Shown in pieces: positions 9,826-17,540 of a stretch of 41,768 nt of DNA. Location: positions 1 to 41,768 of the forward strand of contig JABDCF010000023.1 in the NCBI GenBank assembly GCA_013288235.1, read 5' to 3'. Below the pieces are notes generated by a model, which made no database searches, had not been told where the DNA came from, and worked only from the letters and a program-made list of their open reading frames with translations. The stretch is from Bacteroidota bacterium. GTDB lineage: Bacteria; Bacteroidota; Bacteroidia; Sphingobacteriales; Sphingobacteriaceae. The translations under genes were made by a program, and so were the position numbers. Each line of letters begins with the position of its first letter. Positions within the stretch are counted from its first letter, which is position 1.

Positions 9826-10155
9826 TTATGTTAACATCCCAATAAGTATTTTTGACACTTTCGCGACAATAGCAGGACTTATAGTACCAGCCCGGCGTAA
9901 GATAATGCTTTGGTCGGCTGTAAAAATCCGGGTAGGACGGATGTTAGATGCTATTGGCAGAGAACCGCTTACGAAATCAGAGGAATTTATAGGGACTGCA
10001 TAAACATCGTTACTTTGCTGGCTTGTAACCTGGCAAAGAATAATATCATCGCCCGGCAAATCGACCAAAACTAAAGCAGGACTTCTTTTGCTGTCTGATA
10101 GGTCACTGAATGGAAATGGAATTATTACTATGTCCCCTTTTACAAATCCTGCCAT
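9826..10155 (-). CDS. MazF/PemK-like type II toxin
   Basis: A 109-residue protein beginning MAGFVKGDIVIIPFPFSDLS, the classic opening of the MazF/PemK/CcdB-like ribonuclease toxins (KGDIVxIPFPF...). Further family signs are the RSPALVLVD strand, the CQVTSQ segment and the C-terminal SIILRRAGTISPAIVAKVSKIL helix. Toxins of this family cut mRNA at short sequences and are neutralised by the upstream antitoxin. I use the ATG at 10155 rather than 10182, because the shorter form starts exactly at the conserved N terminus. The start overlaps the end of the antitoxin gene by 16 bases, typical of translationally coupled toxin-antitoxin pairs. Confidence 0.82.
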   Translation of the reverse strand: MAGFVKGDIVIIPFPFSDLSDSKRSPALVLVDLPGDDIILCQVTSQQSNDVYAVPINSSDFVSGSLPIASNIRPTRIFTADQSIILRRAGTISPAIVAKVSKILIGMLT

Positions 10156-10358
10156 GCCAAATCTTCTTCGGGTGTCAGCCAATCTTTAGCTAAACTTTTT
10201 TCACTGGCAAAGTGGGTTACTATTTTATCGGTAATAGTCGTGGTGTTATCAGCTTCTTCTACAGTAAATGCTATCACTTCAACTTGCTTACCTACAAAGC
10301 CCTTCGGGAGTTTAATAGATATGTTTTGATTTTCGGGCCTAAGCATTGTCCTTATCAT
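10140..10358 (-). CDS. Antitoxin of the MazF-like module
   Basis: A 72-residue protein. The N-terminal part (IKLPKGFVGKQVEVIAF) is a short beta-rich dimerisation or DNA-binding segment of the type found in Bacteroidota antitoxins described as DUF2281-like; the acidic C terminus (AKDWLTPEEDLAWQDL) is the part that would wrap around the toxin. It directly precedes and overlaps the MazF-like gene. The annotated ATG at 10358 lies only four bases from a TATATTTG promoter box, so translation may instead begin at the second ATG (10346). The family name is from memory and only moderately sure; the role as antitoxin follows from position, size and overlap. Confidence 0.75.
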   Translation of the reverse strand: MIRTMLRPENQNISIKLPKGFVGKQVEVIAFTVEEADNTTTITDKIVTHFASEKSLAKDWLTPEEDLAWQDL

Positions 10359-10362
10359 AACC

Positions 10363-10395
10363 CAAATATATGAAATGTAAATTTAATTTAATCAA
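10363..10395 (-). promoter_or_regulatory. Promoter of the toxin-antitoxin operon
   Basis: On the minus strand a TTG (10395-10393) is followed after 22 bases by TATATTTG (10370-10363), a full match to the Bacteroidota promoter pattern TTG-N17..23-TAnnTTTG. It is the best promoter match in the window. The transcript start would fall at or just after the first ATG of the antitoxin. Confidence 0.5.
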
Positions 10396-11776
10396 CCGTT
10401 TTATGTATAATGCGTTTTATAACCGCATCCAGTTCCCGGGTTGCGGTATCGAGATGGGTCAGTACGTCAAGGGTATCCTTGTCCTTAATGGTGCTTTTGT
10501 CAATCAGGTTAACCAGGCCTAAAATAGTAGCTACAGGGCGCCTGGTTTCGTGTGCATTCATCTGGGCTATTTCTATCAGCTGGTCTTTTTGTTTGGCAAT
10601 ATGCAGTTCGTTGTTTTTTAGCTCAGTAATATCCTGCATGGCCCCAATCATCCGTATGCCAACGCCTTTTTCATCGCGGATAACAATACCTTTATCAAGC
10701 ACATAAGCGTATTCGCCATTAGCTTTTCTAAATCGGTATTTCTCTGTCCAGTACTTCATATCGCCGTATTTAACTGCATCGGCATAAAGCACAACCCTTT
10801 CTTTGTCATCATGATGAACATGCTTTGCAAAAAAACGCATATCGCCCACGTTATAGCCCGGTGTATGGCCAAACGATTTTTCTATATTGCCCGAATAATA
10901 AACTTCGTTGGTTTCCAAATCCCAGTCCCAAATTATATCTGTTGTTGCTTCGGTAACATACTCAAACCTTTCAATACTTTGCTCCAGCGAACGCAGGGTT
11001 TTTGATTGTTCGGTAACATCATTACAAACTACTATCATGCAATGACGGCCCATATAATTAATAGAGTGGCCTATTACCTCGACTTTTATAGGTTCGCCTG
11101 TCTTTTTTAAATGGTTCCAGGTGCCCAGGTTTCTTATTTCGCTGTCAAATACCCGTTTTCTAATGGTTTCAACAATCAACGGAATTTCCCCGGCCGGGCG
11201 TATGTCTTTTATCGTTAGTTGTATAAACTCCTCCCTTGTATAACCATACAGTTCCGACGCCATCTGGTTAACATCAAGAACGGCAAATGATATCACATCA
11301 TAAATAACAATAGGAACAGGGTTTGATTGGAACAGCAGCTTATAGTTTTCTTGGGGCTCAAAAGGCGTCTCAATATTTTGTTCCGGGCCTGGTCCGGGGT
11401 ACTGATAATTTTTTGTATGATCTGTGCTGTCCCTGGCCGATGCAATAAAAGTATGATCGGGCAATTTTTTTATATTCCACCAAAGCCATTTAAACTGACC
11501 ATCGGAACAACGAAAACGGGCTTCAAACAGGCATGGGTTTTCGCCACCAAGTAGGGATTCAACTTGTGTAATTATACCGGCCTGGTCATCAGGGTGCATG
11601 TATTCAAAAAAAGTACAGGAATCGACCAATATTTCGTCAGTATAACCTACAGCTTCCTTAAATCTCTTATTAGTCAATTTAAAATGCCAGACAGGCGATA
11701 ACAGGCACAAATAGTCGGGGTAAAAATCAAACAGGGGTTCTAATCCACTCACAGGATCGCAGTTTTCATTATGCAC
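10388..11776 (-). CDS. Triple-PAS protein ending in a phosphoacceptor (DHp) domain without ATPase
   Basis: A 462-residue soluble protein with three PAS domains (about 12-130, 145-262 and 268-388, the last with a clear PAC segment YRFRKANGEYAYVLDKG) followed by a dimerisation/phosphoacceptor segment with His409 in NAHETRRPVATILGL. The protein ends 53 residues after this His; the N, G1 and G2 boxes of an ATPase domain are absent. It could be a histidine phosphotransfer or pseudokinase partner, or a kinase truncated before the toxin-antitoxin module that lies 29 bases beyond. The only plausible start in frame is a GTG at 11776, because the next ATG is inside the first PAS domain. No response regulator is nearby. 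Confidence 0.8.
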   Translation of the reverse strand: MHNENCDPVSGLEPLFDFYPDYLCLLSPVWHFKLTNKRFKEAVGYTDEILVDSCTFFEYMHPDDQAGIITQVESLLGGENPCLFEARFRCSDGQFKWLWWNIKKLPDHTFIASARDSTDHTKNYQYPGPGPEQNIETPFEPQENYKLLFQSNPVPIVIYDVISFAVLDVNQMASELYGYTREEFIQLTIKDIRPAGEIPLIVETIRKRVFDSEIRNLGTWNHLKKTGEPIKVEVIGHSINYMGRHCMIVVCNDVTEQSKTLRSLEQSIERFEYVTEATTDIIWDWDLETNEVYYSGNIEKSFGHTPGYNVGDMRFFAKHVHHDDKERVVLYADAVKYGDMKYWTEKYRFRKANGEYAYVLDKGIVIRDEKGVGIRMIGAMQDITELKNNELHIAKQKDQLIEIAQMNAHETRRPVATILGLVNLIDKSTIKDKDTLDVLTHLDTATRELDAVIKRIIHKTVD

Positions 11777-12060
11777 ACATGTTACTTATATGCCAAAAAT
11801 AATTTAAAATTTACAATAAAACTATAATTTAATTGCGATTTATATCGCTATTTATCCACTTTTCATAATTATTGTGAATTTTTCAACATCTTAAACTTTT
11901 TTCATTGGCAAGCAGGTTAGTAATGACAATATTCCGGGATTGGATTAAAGCTTACTGTTTCAAATCGAGGTAATACAATGATAAACCAAACAACGCTACT
12001 ATTTTATGGTTGTATTAATCAGATTAATATAAGTTACTTAACTTAAACAGCAATACTACC

Positions 12061-12402
12061 ATGAACACCTATAATAATTTAGTAGAAGCTACTAACGACC
12101 TTATGAAAAGGGGATATACCGAAAATCTGAGTTTAGAGGGTGATACCGTTGATGATAAAGATAAAAAAATCCAAATGAGTGCGGATGACTTTGAAATTGA
12201 TGAGTTTTACCGTTTTGAAGGCGCCAGTAACCCATCAGATATGTCGATTGTTTATGCTGTTACATCACGCAAGTATAATTTAAAGGGTATACTGGTAAAT
12301 GCATTCGGCACTTATGCCAATAACAGTTCATCGGCTATTGATGCAAAGCTGCACCATCACCAGGTAAGCCATACGTTAAAGAGCGAAGACAGGCCGGTTT
12401 AA
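12061..12402 (+). CDS. Conserved small protein often mislabelled PRPP synthetase
   Basis: A 113-residue soluble protein: an N-terminal helix (NTYNNLVEATNDLMKRGY), an acidic segment (DTVDDKDKKIQMSADDFEID) and a C-terminal alpha/beta part (FYRFEGASNPSDMSIVYAVT, then GILVNAFGTYANNSSSAI). I recognise the pattern 'DEFYRFEGxSNPxDxSIxYAI ... KGxLVxAxGxYA' as a Bacteroidota family that databases sometimes call phosphoribosylpyrophosphate synthetase; it is far too short and has no PRPP loop, so that name should not be trusted. It may sense or buffer stress, but nothing here shows its function. It stands between the divergent PAS gene and the TPR kinase. Confidence 0.7.
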   Translation: MNTYNNLVEATNDLMKRGYTENLSLEGDTVDDKDKKIQMSADDFEIDEFYRFEGASNPSDMSIVYAVTSRKYNLKGILVNAFGTYANNSSSAIDAKLHHHQVSHTLKSEDRPV

Positions 12403-12403
12403 G

Positions 12404-12571
12404 GTTGAATTACTGAATTATTGAATTATTGATTTCTGCTGATAAGCCCGTTGATAATTCAATAATTAAAAAAACGCAACGTAATAGTTGAATTATGGAT
12501 TTAATAAACCCCGATTTCTCATAAACAATTCAATAATTCAATAATTCAATAATTCAGTAATTCAATAATTA
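12404..12571. repeat. GAATTATT-word hairpin before the TPR kinase
   Basis: The left part has TTGAATTACTGAATTATTGA (12404-12423) and continues GAATTATTGATT; the right part, 12526-12571, has five copies of the complement AATTCAATAATTC-type words. An internal small hairpin with AACGCAACG-type sequence repeats after each arm (AAAAAACGCAAC at about 12470 and AAAAAACGCAAC at 12570). It fills the gap between a plus-strand gene and the next plus-strand gene. Confidence 0.65.
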
Positions 12572-12614
12572 AAAAACGCAACTCTTTGGCTACCAACTAT
12601 CGTATTAGTGTTCA

Positions 12615-14531
12615 ATGCGATACCTGATTGTAATACTATTGCTGTTTTTTATGCATAATGCATCTTATGCACAGGGTGGTTATTATAAAAACGCCGCTAC
12701 AACTCCTTCCGCTTCAATACGGGCAAATATTGATAGTTTAAATAATATTGCCCATAGTATCTTTCTTACCTTTCCCGATTCGGCGCATAAAATAGCCGCA
12801 AACGCACTGATACTTTCCGAAAAATCAAATTATGCGTTTGGTAAAGGCCGTAGTTTTTTAAACCTCGGCATTATTTATTGGTCGCAGTCCTATTACCCTA
12901 TAAGCCTGTTTTACCTTAAATCGGCCATTGCAAATTTGCCTAAAGACCAACGGCTTTACCTTTCGGATGCTTACAGGGCCCTCGGGCGCTCATACTCCGA
13001 TCTTAAAGAATATAAACAGGGGCTAAGCAATTTAGATACATCAATGTACCTGGCGGGTAATGATATTGAAAGGCTTGCTGAGGTTTATAATGAACGGGCA
13101 TACGTTTATTATCACCTGAAAAACTACGATAAAGCCATTGAGCTTGCAAAATATTCGTTAAAGCTGGACAGAAGTATTAAAGCTGAAAAAAACATTGCGG
13201 TTTTATACGGCCACTTGAGCAGCGTATACGCAAGCAAAATGCAATACAAAACCGCGCTGGCCGATGACGATACTGCATTTACCATGAGTGGTAAAGTGCA
13301 TAACAGGCGCTTACGTGCTTATGTATATATAGATTATGCCGTTATATATAACAAGCTTGGAAAATTTGCAAAGGCAATTAACTATGCCGGGATGGCAATA
13401 GCCCTGGCTGATAGCATCGGGGTAATTGACGCCGAAACAAGAGCGTATGAGGCGCTTGTAAATAGCTTTGAGCTGAAGAATGATTTGAAAACGGCACTGA
13501 GCTACCAGCGGAAATATGATGTGGTGAAGGATAGCCTGAGCATATTGAATAAAATGAAAACTGTTACACTGGTACAAAACTATTACGAACTTAATTCGAA
13601 AATGAACGGTGTGGCATTGATGCGAGCGAATGATAAGATAAATAAGGCCAGGATCAGGTCGCAGGATTCAATAATTGCGACACTTGTTTTATCTGTTATT
13701 GTCCTAATGGTAATATTATCAGCCACCTATTATTTTTATAAACAAAAGAAAATACTCAGTACCAAGCTACAGCAGCAGCATAAAGCGCTTTTAGACCAAA
13801 AAAAGCTGATAGAAGTACAAACAGTTAACCTGCAAACAGTTAATAGCCTTAAAGATAAGCTGCTGGCCGTAATAGGCCACGACTTGCGTACGCCGGTAGC
13901 TAACTTGAGCAATATTGTTGAGATGTTTGAGACAGGATACCTGACAACCAAGGAAGTACATGGCCTGATGAAAAATATTAACCCTATTGTTAAAGGCGCT
14001 GAACTAACACTCATTAACCTTGTGGAATGGGCGGGCAGCCAAATAAAAGGCCGTAGCGTTAACTCATCAAACGTGGATATATTTTTACTTGGCGTTGAAA
14101 TGGAACAAACCTTTGAACATGAGCTGCAATATAAAAATATAGATTTTATTAACAACGCTTATCCGGGCCAGGGCGTACTGGCCGACGAAAACCATCTTAA
14201 GGTTATACTGCGCAACCTGGTTAGTAACGCCATAAAATTTACCGGGGACAAAGGGAAAATAAGTTTAACTACCATTATCGAAGATAATGAATTACTGGTT
14301 AGTGTTGAGGATAACGGAAAAGGGATGACCAGCAACGAAATGGATAAGCTGTTTTACTTAAATACTCATTTCTCAAACTCCGGTACCTCTGGCGAAAAGG
14401 GGACAGGTATAGGCCTGCTTTTATGTAAAGAATTGGTGGAGCTTAACGGCGGCACTTTAAAAGTGACGTCAGTTGTGGGTAAAGGCAGCATATTTTACTT
14501 CAATCTTCCGCTGATAAAAGCCTACGCTTAG
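12615..14531 (+). CDS. TPR-containing sensor histidine kinase
   Basis: A 638-residue membrane kinase. A signal peptide (residues 1-19, ending NASYA) is followed by a periplasmic helical repeat region (about 40-320) with tetratricopeptide-like pairs such as YKQGLSNLDTSMYLAGN and YDKAIELAKYSLKLD, one membrane helix at about 354-374, a coiled linker and the kinase core. The phosphoacceptor is His422 in VIGHDLRTPVANL; the N box is LRNLVSNAIKF, G1 is VEDNGKGM and G2 is GTGIGLLLCKEL. All kinase motifs are intact. TPR histidine kinases of this type are frequent in Sphingobacteriaceae and usually lack an adjacent regulator, as here. The ligand is unknown, perhaps a protein or peptide bound by the TPR array. 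Confidence 0.88.
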   Translation: MRYLIVILLLFFMHNASYAQGGYYKNAATTPSASIRANIDSLNNIAHSIFLTFPDSAHKIAANALILSEKSNYAFGKGRSFLNLGIIYWSQSYYPISLFYLKSAIANLPKDQRLYLSDAYRALGRSYSDLKEYKQGLSNLDTSMYLAGNDIERLAEVYNERAYVYYHLKNYDKAIELAKYSLKLDRSIKAEKNIAVLYGHLSSVYASKMQYKTALADDDTAFTMSGKVHNRRLRAYVYIDYAVIYNKLGKFAKAINYAGMAIALADSIGVIDAETRAYEALVNSFELKNDLKTALSYQRKYDVVKDSLSILNKMKTVTLVQNYYELNSKMNGVALMRANDKINKARIRSQDSIIATLVLSVIVLMVILSATYYFYKQKKILSTKLQQQHKALLDQKKLIEVQTVNLQTVNSLKDKLLAVIGHDLRTPVANLSNIVEMFETGYLTTKEVHGLMKNINPIVKGAELTLINLVEWAGSQIKGRSVNSSNVDIFLLGVEMEQTFEHELQYKNIDFINNAYPGQGVLADENHLKVILRNLVSNAIKFTGDKGKISLTTIIEDNELLVSVEDNGKGMTSNEMDKLFYLNTHFSNSGTSGEKGTGIGLLLCKELVELNGGTLKVTSVVGKGSIFYFNLPLIKAYA

Positions 14532-14758
14532 TGGTTTATGGCTAAGTTTTCTATTTAATTTTTAAGTCTACCGTTAAAAACAAGTCTGGTTTATAAACGT
14601 AATAAGCTGACTCAAAGGCGATACCAAATTTTATTTGCCACATTGCCCCTAACGAAAAATTTATGAATAATTTATTGTCATAATTAAGTAATTTATTGTA
14701 ACTTTAAGACGTTCTATATATAAACTTATACTTACTTATATTTACTCCCCCTTAATTA

Positions 14759-15829
14759 ATGTCGTTTATTAAAAGTGTGCTCGAACCTCCCTCATATGGG
14801 TGGAAAGACGAGTCTGGTGAACTTACAAAACCACTTCCCGGTCAAATTTTTCATGAATTTTTTTCGAGATTAAATGTATTCCGAAATAAAAAGAACTGGC
14901 TCTCTTTTACCAGTTGGTTCCTTGTTTTATGTTTAGCTCCATTTTTATTTTTATTCATATTTAAATACTTCAGCATCACGGGGCTTGTACTTGCTTTTGT
15001 TTATAGTATGATAGTTATGGGCAGCCATGGTACCATATGGCACCACAGGTATTGTACCCACCGGGCGTATAAATTCAGGAATAACTTCTGGCGGTTTTTT
15101 ACACAAAACCTTACGCTTAAAATTATACCCGAAGAGATATATGCTGTGTCGCACCACGTGCACCATGCACTATCCGATCAGCCCGGCGACCCTTATAATG
15201 CGCAGGGTGGCTTTTTATATTGCTTTTTGGCTGATGTAAACCACCAGCCTATAGCCCGCAACCTGAGTGAAAAGGATTACGCCCGTTGCGTAAAGCTAAT
15301 GGACCATACCGGCATACACCCCAATACCTATACTCAATATCAAAAATATGGCACCATAGCCAACCCGGCGCGTGCAATTTTGGGTATTATATTAAACTGG
15401 AGCTTTTGGTTTACAGCGTTTTACCTGATTGGCGGCCCGGCCCTTGTTTGCGCCCTTTTTGGCGCTGCAGGTTTTTGGGCGGTAGGCGTACGTACCTTTA
15501 ATTACGAAGGCCACGGAAAAGGCAAGGACAAGCGCCGTGAAGGAGTTGACTATAACCGCGACGATATGTCGATAAACCAGATATGGCCTGGCTTTGTAGC
15601 TGGCGAATGGCACAATAACCATCACCTGTTCCCTAAGAGCGCACGGTCGGGCTTTAAGCCTTACCAGGTTGATACCGCATGGTATTATATAAAGTTTATG
15701 AGTATGATAGGCGCTATAAGTTCATACAACGATTCAAAAAAGGAATTTTATCTTGAATATTGTAAAGCTCCCGTTGCTGAAAAAAGCGAATTTATAAGCC
15801 CGAAAAAGGTATTAGTAGTAGTGGAATAA
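14759..15829 (+). CDS. Membrane fatty-acid desaturase
   Basis: A 356-residue integral-membrane di-iron desaturase that introduces a double bond into an acyl chain (acyl-CoA or lipid). All three histidine boxes are present and well spaced: HRYCTH at 96-101, HHVHH at 132-136 and HNNHH at 285-289. Four membrane helices lie at about 48-90 and 205-240. The arrangement and the EWHNNHHLFPKSAR box fit the delta-9 (stearoyl-CoA) type. No ferredoxin or cytochrome b5 domain is fused, so electrons come from an unlinked carrier. The gene is single; its 3' side holds a short inverted repeat. A cold- or membrane-fluidity role is known for the family and is only inferred here. Confidence 0.88.
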   Translation: MSFIKSVLEPPSYGWKDESGELTKPLPGQIFHEFFSRLNVFRNKKNWLSFTSWFLVLCLAPFLFLFIFKYFSITGLVLAFVYSMIVMGSHGTIWHHRYCTHRAYKFRNNFWRFFTQNLTLKIIPEEIYAVSHHVHHALSDQPGDPYNAQGGFLYCFLADVNHQPIARNLSEKDYARCVKLMDHTGIHPNTYTQYQKYGTIANPARAILGIILNWSFWFTAFYLIGGPALVCALFGAAGFWAVGVRTFNYEGHGKGKDKRREGVDYNRDDMSINQIWPGFVAGEWHNNHHLFPKSARSGFKPYQVDTAWYYIKFMSMIGAISSYNDSKKEFYLEYCKAPVAEKSEFISPKKVLVVVE

Positions 15830-15830
15830 A

Positions 15831-15895
15831 GAGAGTCAAGAATCAAGAGCCAGGAGAGAAAATACAATACTTCTTGGCTCTTGGTTCTTGTCTCC
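15831..15895. repeat. Hairpin after the desaturase gene
   Basis: The left arm GAGTCAAGAATCAAGAGCC (about 15833-15851) pairs imperfectly with GGCTCTTGGTTCTTGTCTC (about 15876-15894). A further CTCCTGCCTCCTGGTTC tract follows to about 15936. It is one of the window's word-built hairpins and the likely end of the desaturase transcript. Confidence 0.55.
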
Positions 15896-16012
15896 GGGTT
15901 CTTGCCGATTGCCTTTTACCTCCTGCCTCCTGGTTCATGCCTCTTTCATTCTTTTTCCTCAACTAAAACTATTTCAGGGTTTTGTAGTTGTATGATAAAA
16001 CAATCAGAAACC

Positions 16013-16252
16013 ATGAAAAAAATAATTGCAGTATTAATGATGGTTTGTACAATTGGCTTAACAGCATTTGCACAAACAGTAACCAAAGATAAGGACAAAG
16101 ACAAAGTAAGAAAGACTTCGACCCTTGGCGAAAAAGTACACAATACTTTCAGCAAGCACAAACGCTATAACGGTTATAAAGTGAAACATAAAAGATATGT
16201 GAACGGCCATGTGGTTAAAACCAAAAAGGAAGTAAAAAACGATCAGCACTAA
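16013..16252 (+). CDS. Small secreted basic protein
   Basis: A 79-residue protein. The start at 16013 (MKKIIAVLMMVCTIGLTAFA) gives a textbook signal peptide cleaved after AFA; an in-frame TTG at 15881 would add an unlikely leader. The mature part of about 58 residues is very rich in Lys and His (KDKDKDKVRK, NTFSKHKRYNGYKVKHKR) and has no Cys. It should be periplasmic or surface exposed and positively charged. No family is recognised; small Lys-rich secreted proteins of this shape are common in the group. It has its own strong terminator (16275-16306). Confidence 0.65.
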   Translation: MKKIIAVLMMVCTIGLTAFAQTVTKDKDKDKVRKTSTLGEKVHNTFSKHKRYNGYKVKHKRYVNGHVVKTKKEVKNDQH

Positions 16253-16274
16253 GTTTAATTTTCTTTAGAAATAG

Positions 16275-16306
16275 AAAAAGCTGCGGAGAGATTCGCGGCT
16301 TTTTTT
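16275..16306 (+). terminator. Rho-independent terminator of the small secreted protein gene
   Basis: The stem AAAAAGCTGCG (16275-16285) pairs with CGCGGCTTTTT (16294-16304), with one G-U pair and an eight-base loop, followed by a run of seven T. The gene ends 22 bases before it. Confidence 0.8.
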
Positions 16307-16491
16307 GTGTTAGAATGGGATGGTTACTCATTAATTATAAAAGTCCATTTCGGAACCAATACGGTTGACGCTGCGACGACAGTAACGTCTTTCGCAATTT
16401 GCAGCGTTTGTTATCTGTTAGCGGGGCATAAGTGCGCCACCTCTTTGCCCTGCCCTGCGGCAGAGGTAAGGGCATGTGAACACCCGCAGGC

Positions 16492-17400
16492 CTAAGCGCT
16501 TTGCAGCCGCGAAGCTGCGGGAGCAGAACCGGTGTATTTTTTAAAGAAGTTAGTGAAATAGGCGGGTTCTTCGAAGCCGAGGCCGTTCGCGATCTGGGAG
16601 ATGCTCCAGTCGGTGTGTTTCAATAAAGCATTTGCCTCTTTTAAAATACGGTCGGAGATATGCTGCGTCGTAGTCTTGCCGGTAACCTCTTTGACGGACC
16701 GGTTCAAATGGTTAGTATGCACGGCCAGGCATCGCGCGAAATCATGGGCTGTTTTCAGTTTCAGGAATTGTTCCGGCGAATCGATCGGAAACTGTCTTTC
16801 AACCAGTTCCAGAAATTGCGTAGTGATCCTGGCGGCGGCGCCGGAATTGTTTTCATAATGGGTTACTGGCGCTATTTTCAATGCCTCGTGCATAAGGATG
16901 TGCAGGTAATTGCGTAGCAGGTCGTATTTGCCGGCGTAATCAGAATCCATATCTTCCATCATTCTTGCCATCGTGCCCGATAAAAAAGCTAATTGGGATG
17001 CATCCGGAAAAACGATGTGACCGCCGCCCACTTTAAAGAGCGGAAAATCCTGCAGGGCGCTTTTGTGCTCGTACGATTCGATAAAGCCCTGGGTGAACAG
17101 GCAGAAACAGCCCTCCTGGGGGCCTGGGCCGGATTCCCACGAAGACGGTACAGAGGGACTGGAAAATACCAGCGCCGGCCGGTCTATTACCACCTCCTTA
17201 TCAGCGTAGATTATCTTCCCGTTGCCAATAACCAAGGCTATTTTATAAAAATCGCGGCGGCTAAAGGGCGTCCTTTGTACGCAGGGCTTGCGCAAAAAAA
17301 CATTAAAATGTCCCTGCCCGGTATTATTCTCCGAAAATACCTTTTGGTTGTCCACCGGATGGCGCTTATAAAATTCTTCGAGGGTTTCAATAGGTTGCAT
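16492..17400 (-). CDS. AraC-family transcriptional regulator
   Basis: A 302-residue regulator. The N-terminal half (about 30-190) is the cupin-like sensing domain (FSRRDFYKIALVIGNGKIIY, then a PALVFSSPSVPSSW strand). The C-terminal 100 residues hold two helix-turn-helix motifs, around LAVHTNHLNRSVKEVTGK and SISQIANGLGFEEPAYFTNF, the latter being the AraC signature. It is divergent from the efflux pump gene 140 bp away and is the natural candidate for its regulator. A CAAATATG stretch at 17434-17441 may be part of its promoter. Its effector is unknown. Confidence 0.88.
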   Translation of the reverse strand: MQPIETLEEFYKRHPVDNQKVFSENNTGQGHFNVFLRKPCVQRTPFSRRDFYKIALVIGNGKIIYADKEVVIDRPALVFSSPSVPSSWESGPGPQEGCFCLFTQGFIESYEHKSALQDFPLFKVGGGHIVFPDASQLAFLSGTMARMMEDMDSDYAGKYDLLRNYLHILMHEALKIAPVTHYENNSGAAARITTQFLELVERQFPIDSPEQFLKLKTAHDFARCLAVHTNHLNRSVKEVTGKTTTQHISDRILKEANALLKHTDWSISQIANGLGFEEPAYFTNFFKKYTGSAPAASRLQSA

Positions 17401-17528
17401 AAGCGAAGGTAAGGTTTATTTGATTATTATAAGCAAATATGACTATGGCATGATGCTAAAAATGACAAATGTTTGAAAGTTATAAATTACTGCTTGAATA
17501 CTATAACCGCTGATGTTTGGGGTATGGC

Positions 17529-17536
17529 TACCTTTG
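17529..17536 (+). promoter_or_regulatory. Possible -7 box of the efflux pump gene
   Basis: TACCTTTG matches TAnnTTTG and ends four bases before the ATG at 17541. No TTG is found at the normal upstream distance, so it is only suggestive; if real, the message would be leaderless. Confidence 0.25.
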
Positions 17537-17540
17537 TGCC

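Noticed and set aside
14532..14758. Small gene or RNA in the gap before the desaturase
   Set aside because: The stretch is AT-rich with frequent stops in all frames and no stable hairpin; only a weak promoter-like TAACTTTA near 14699 was noted.
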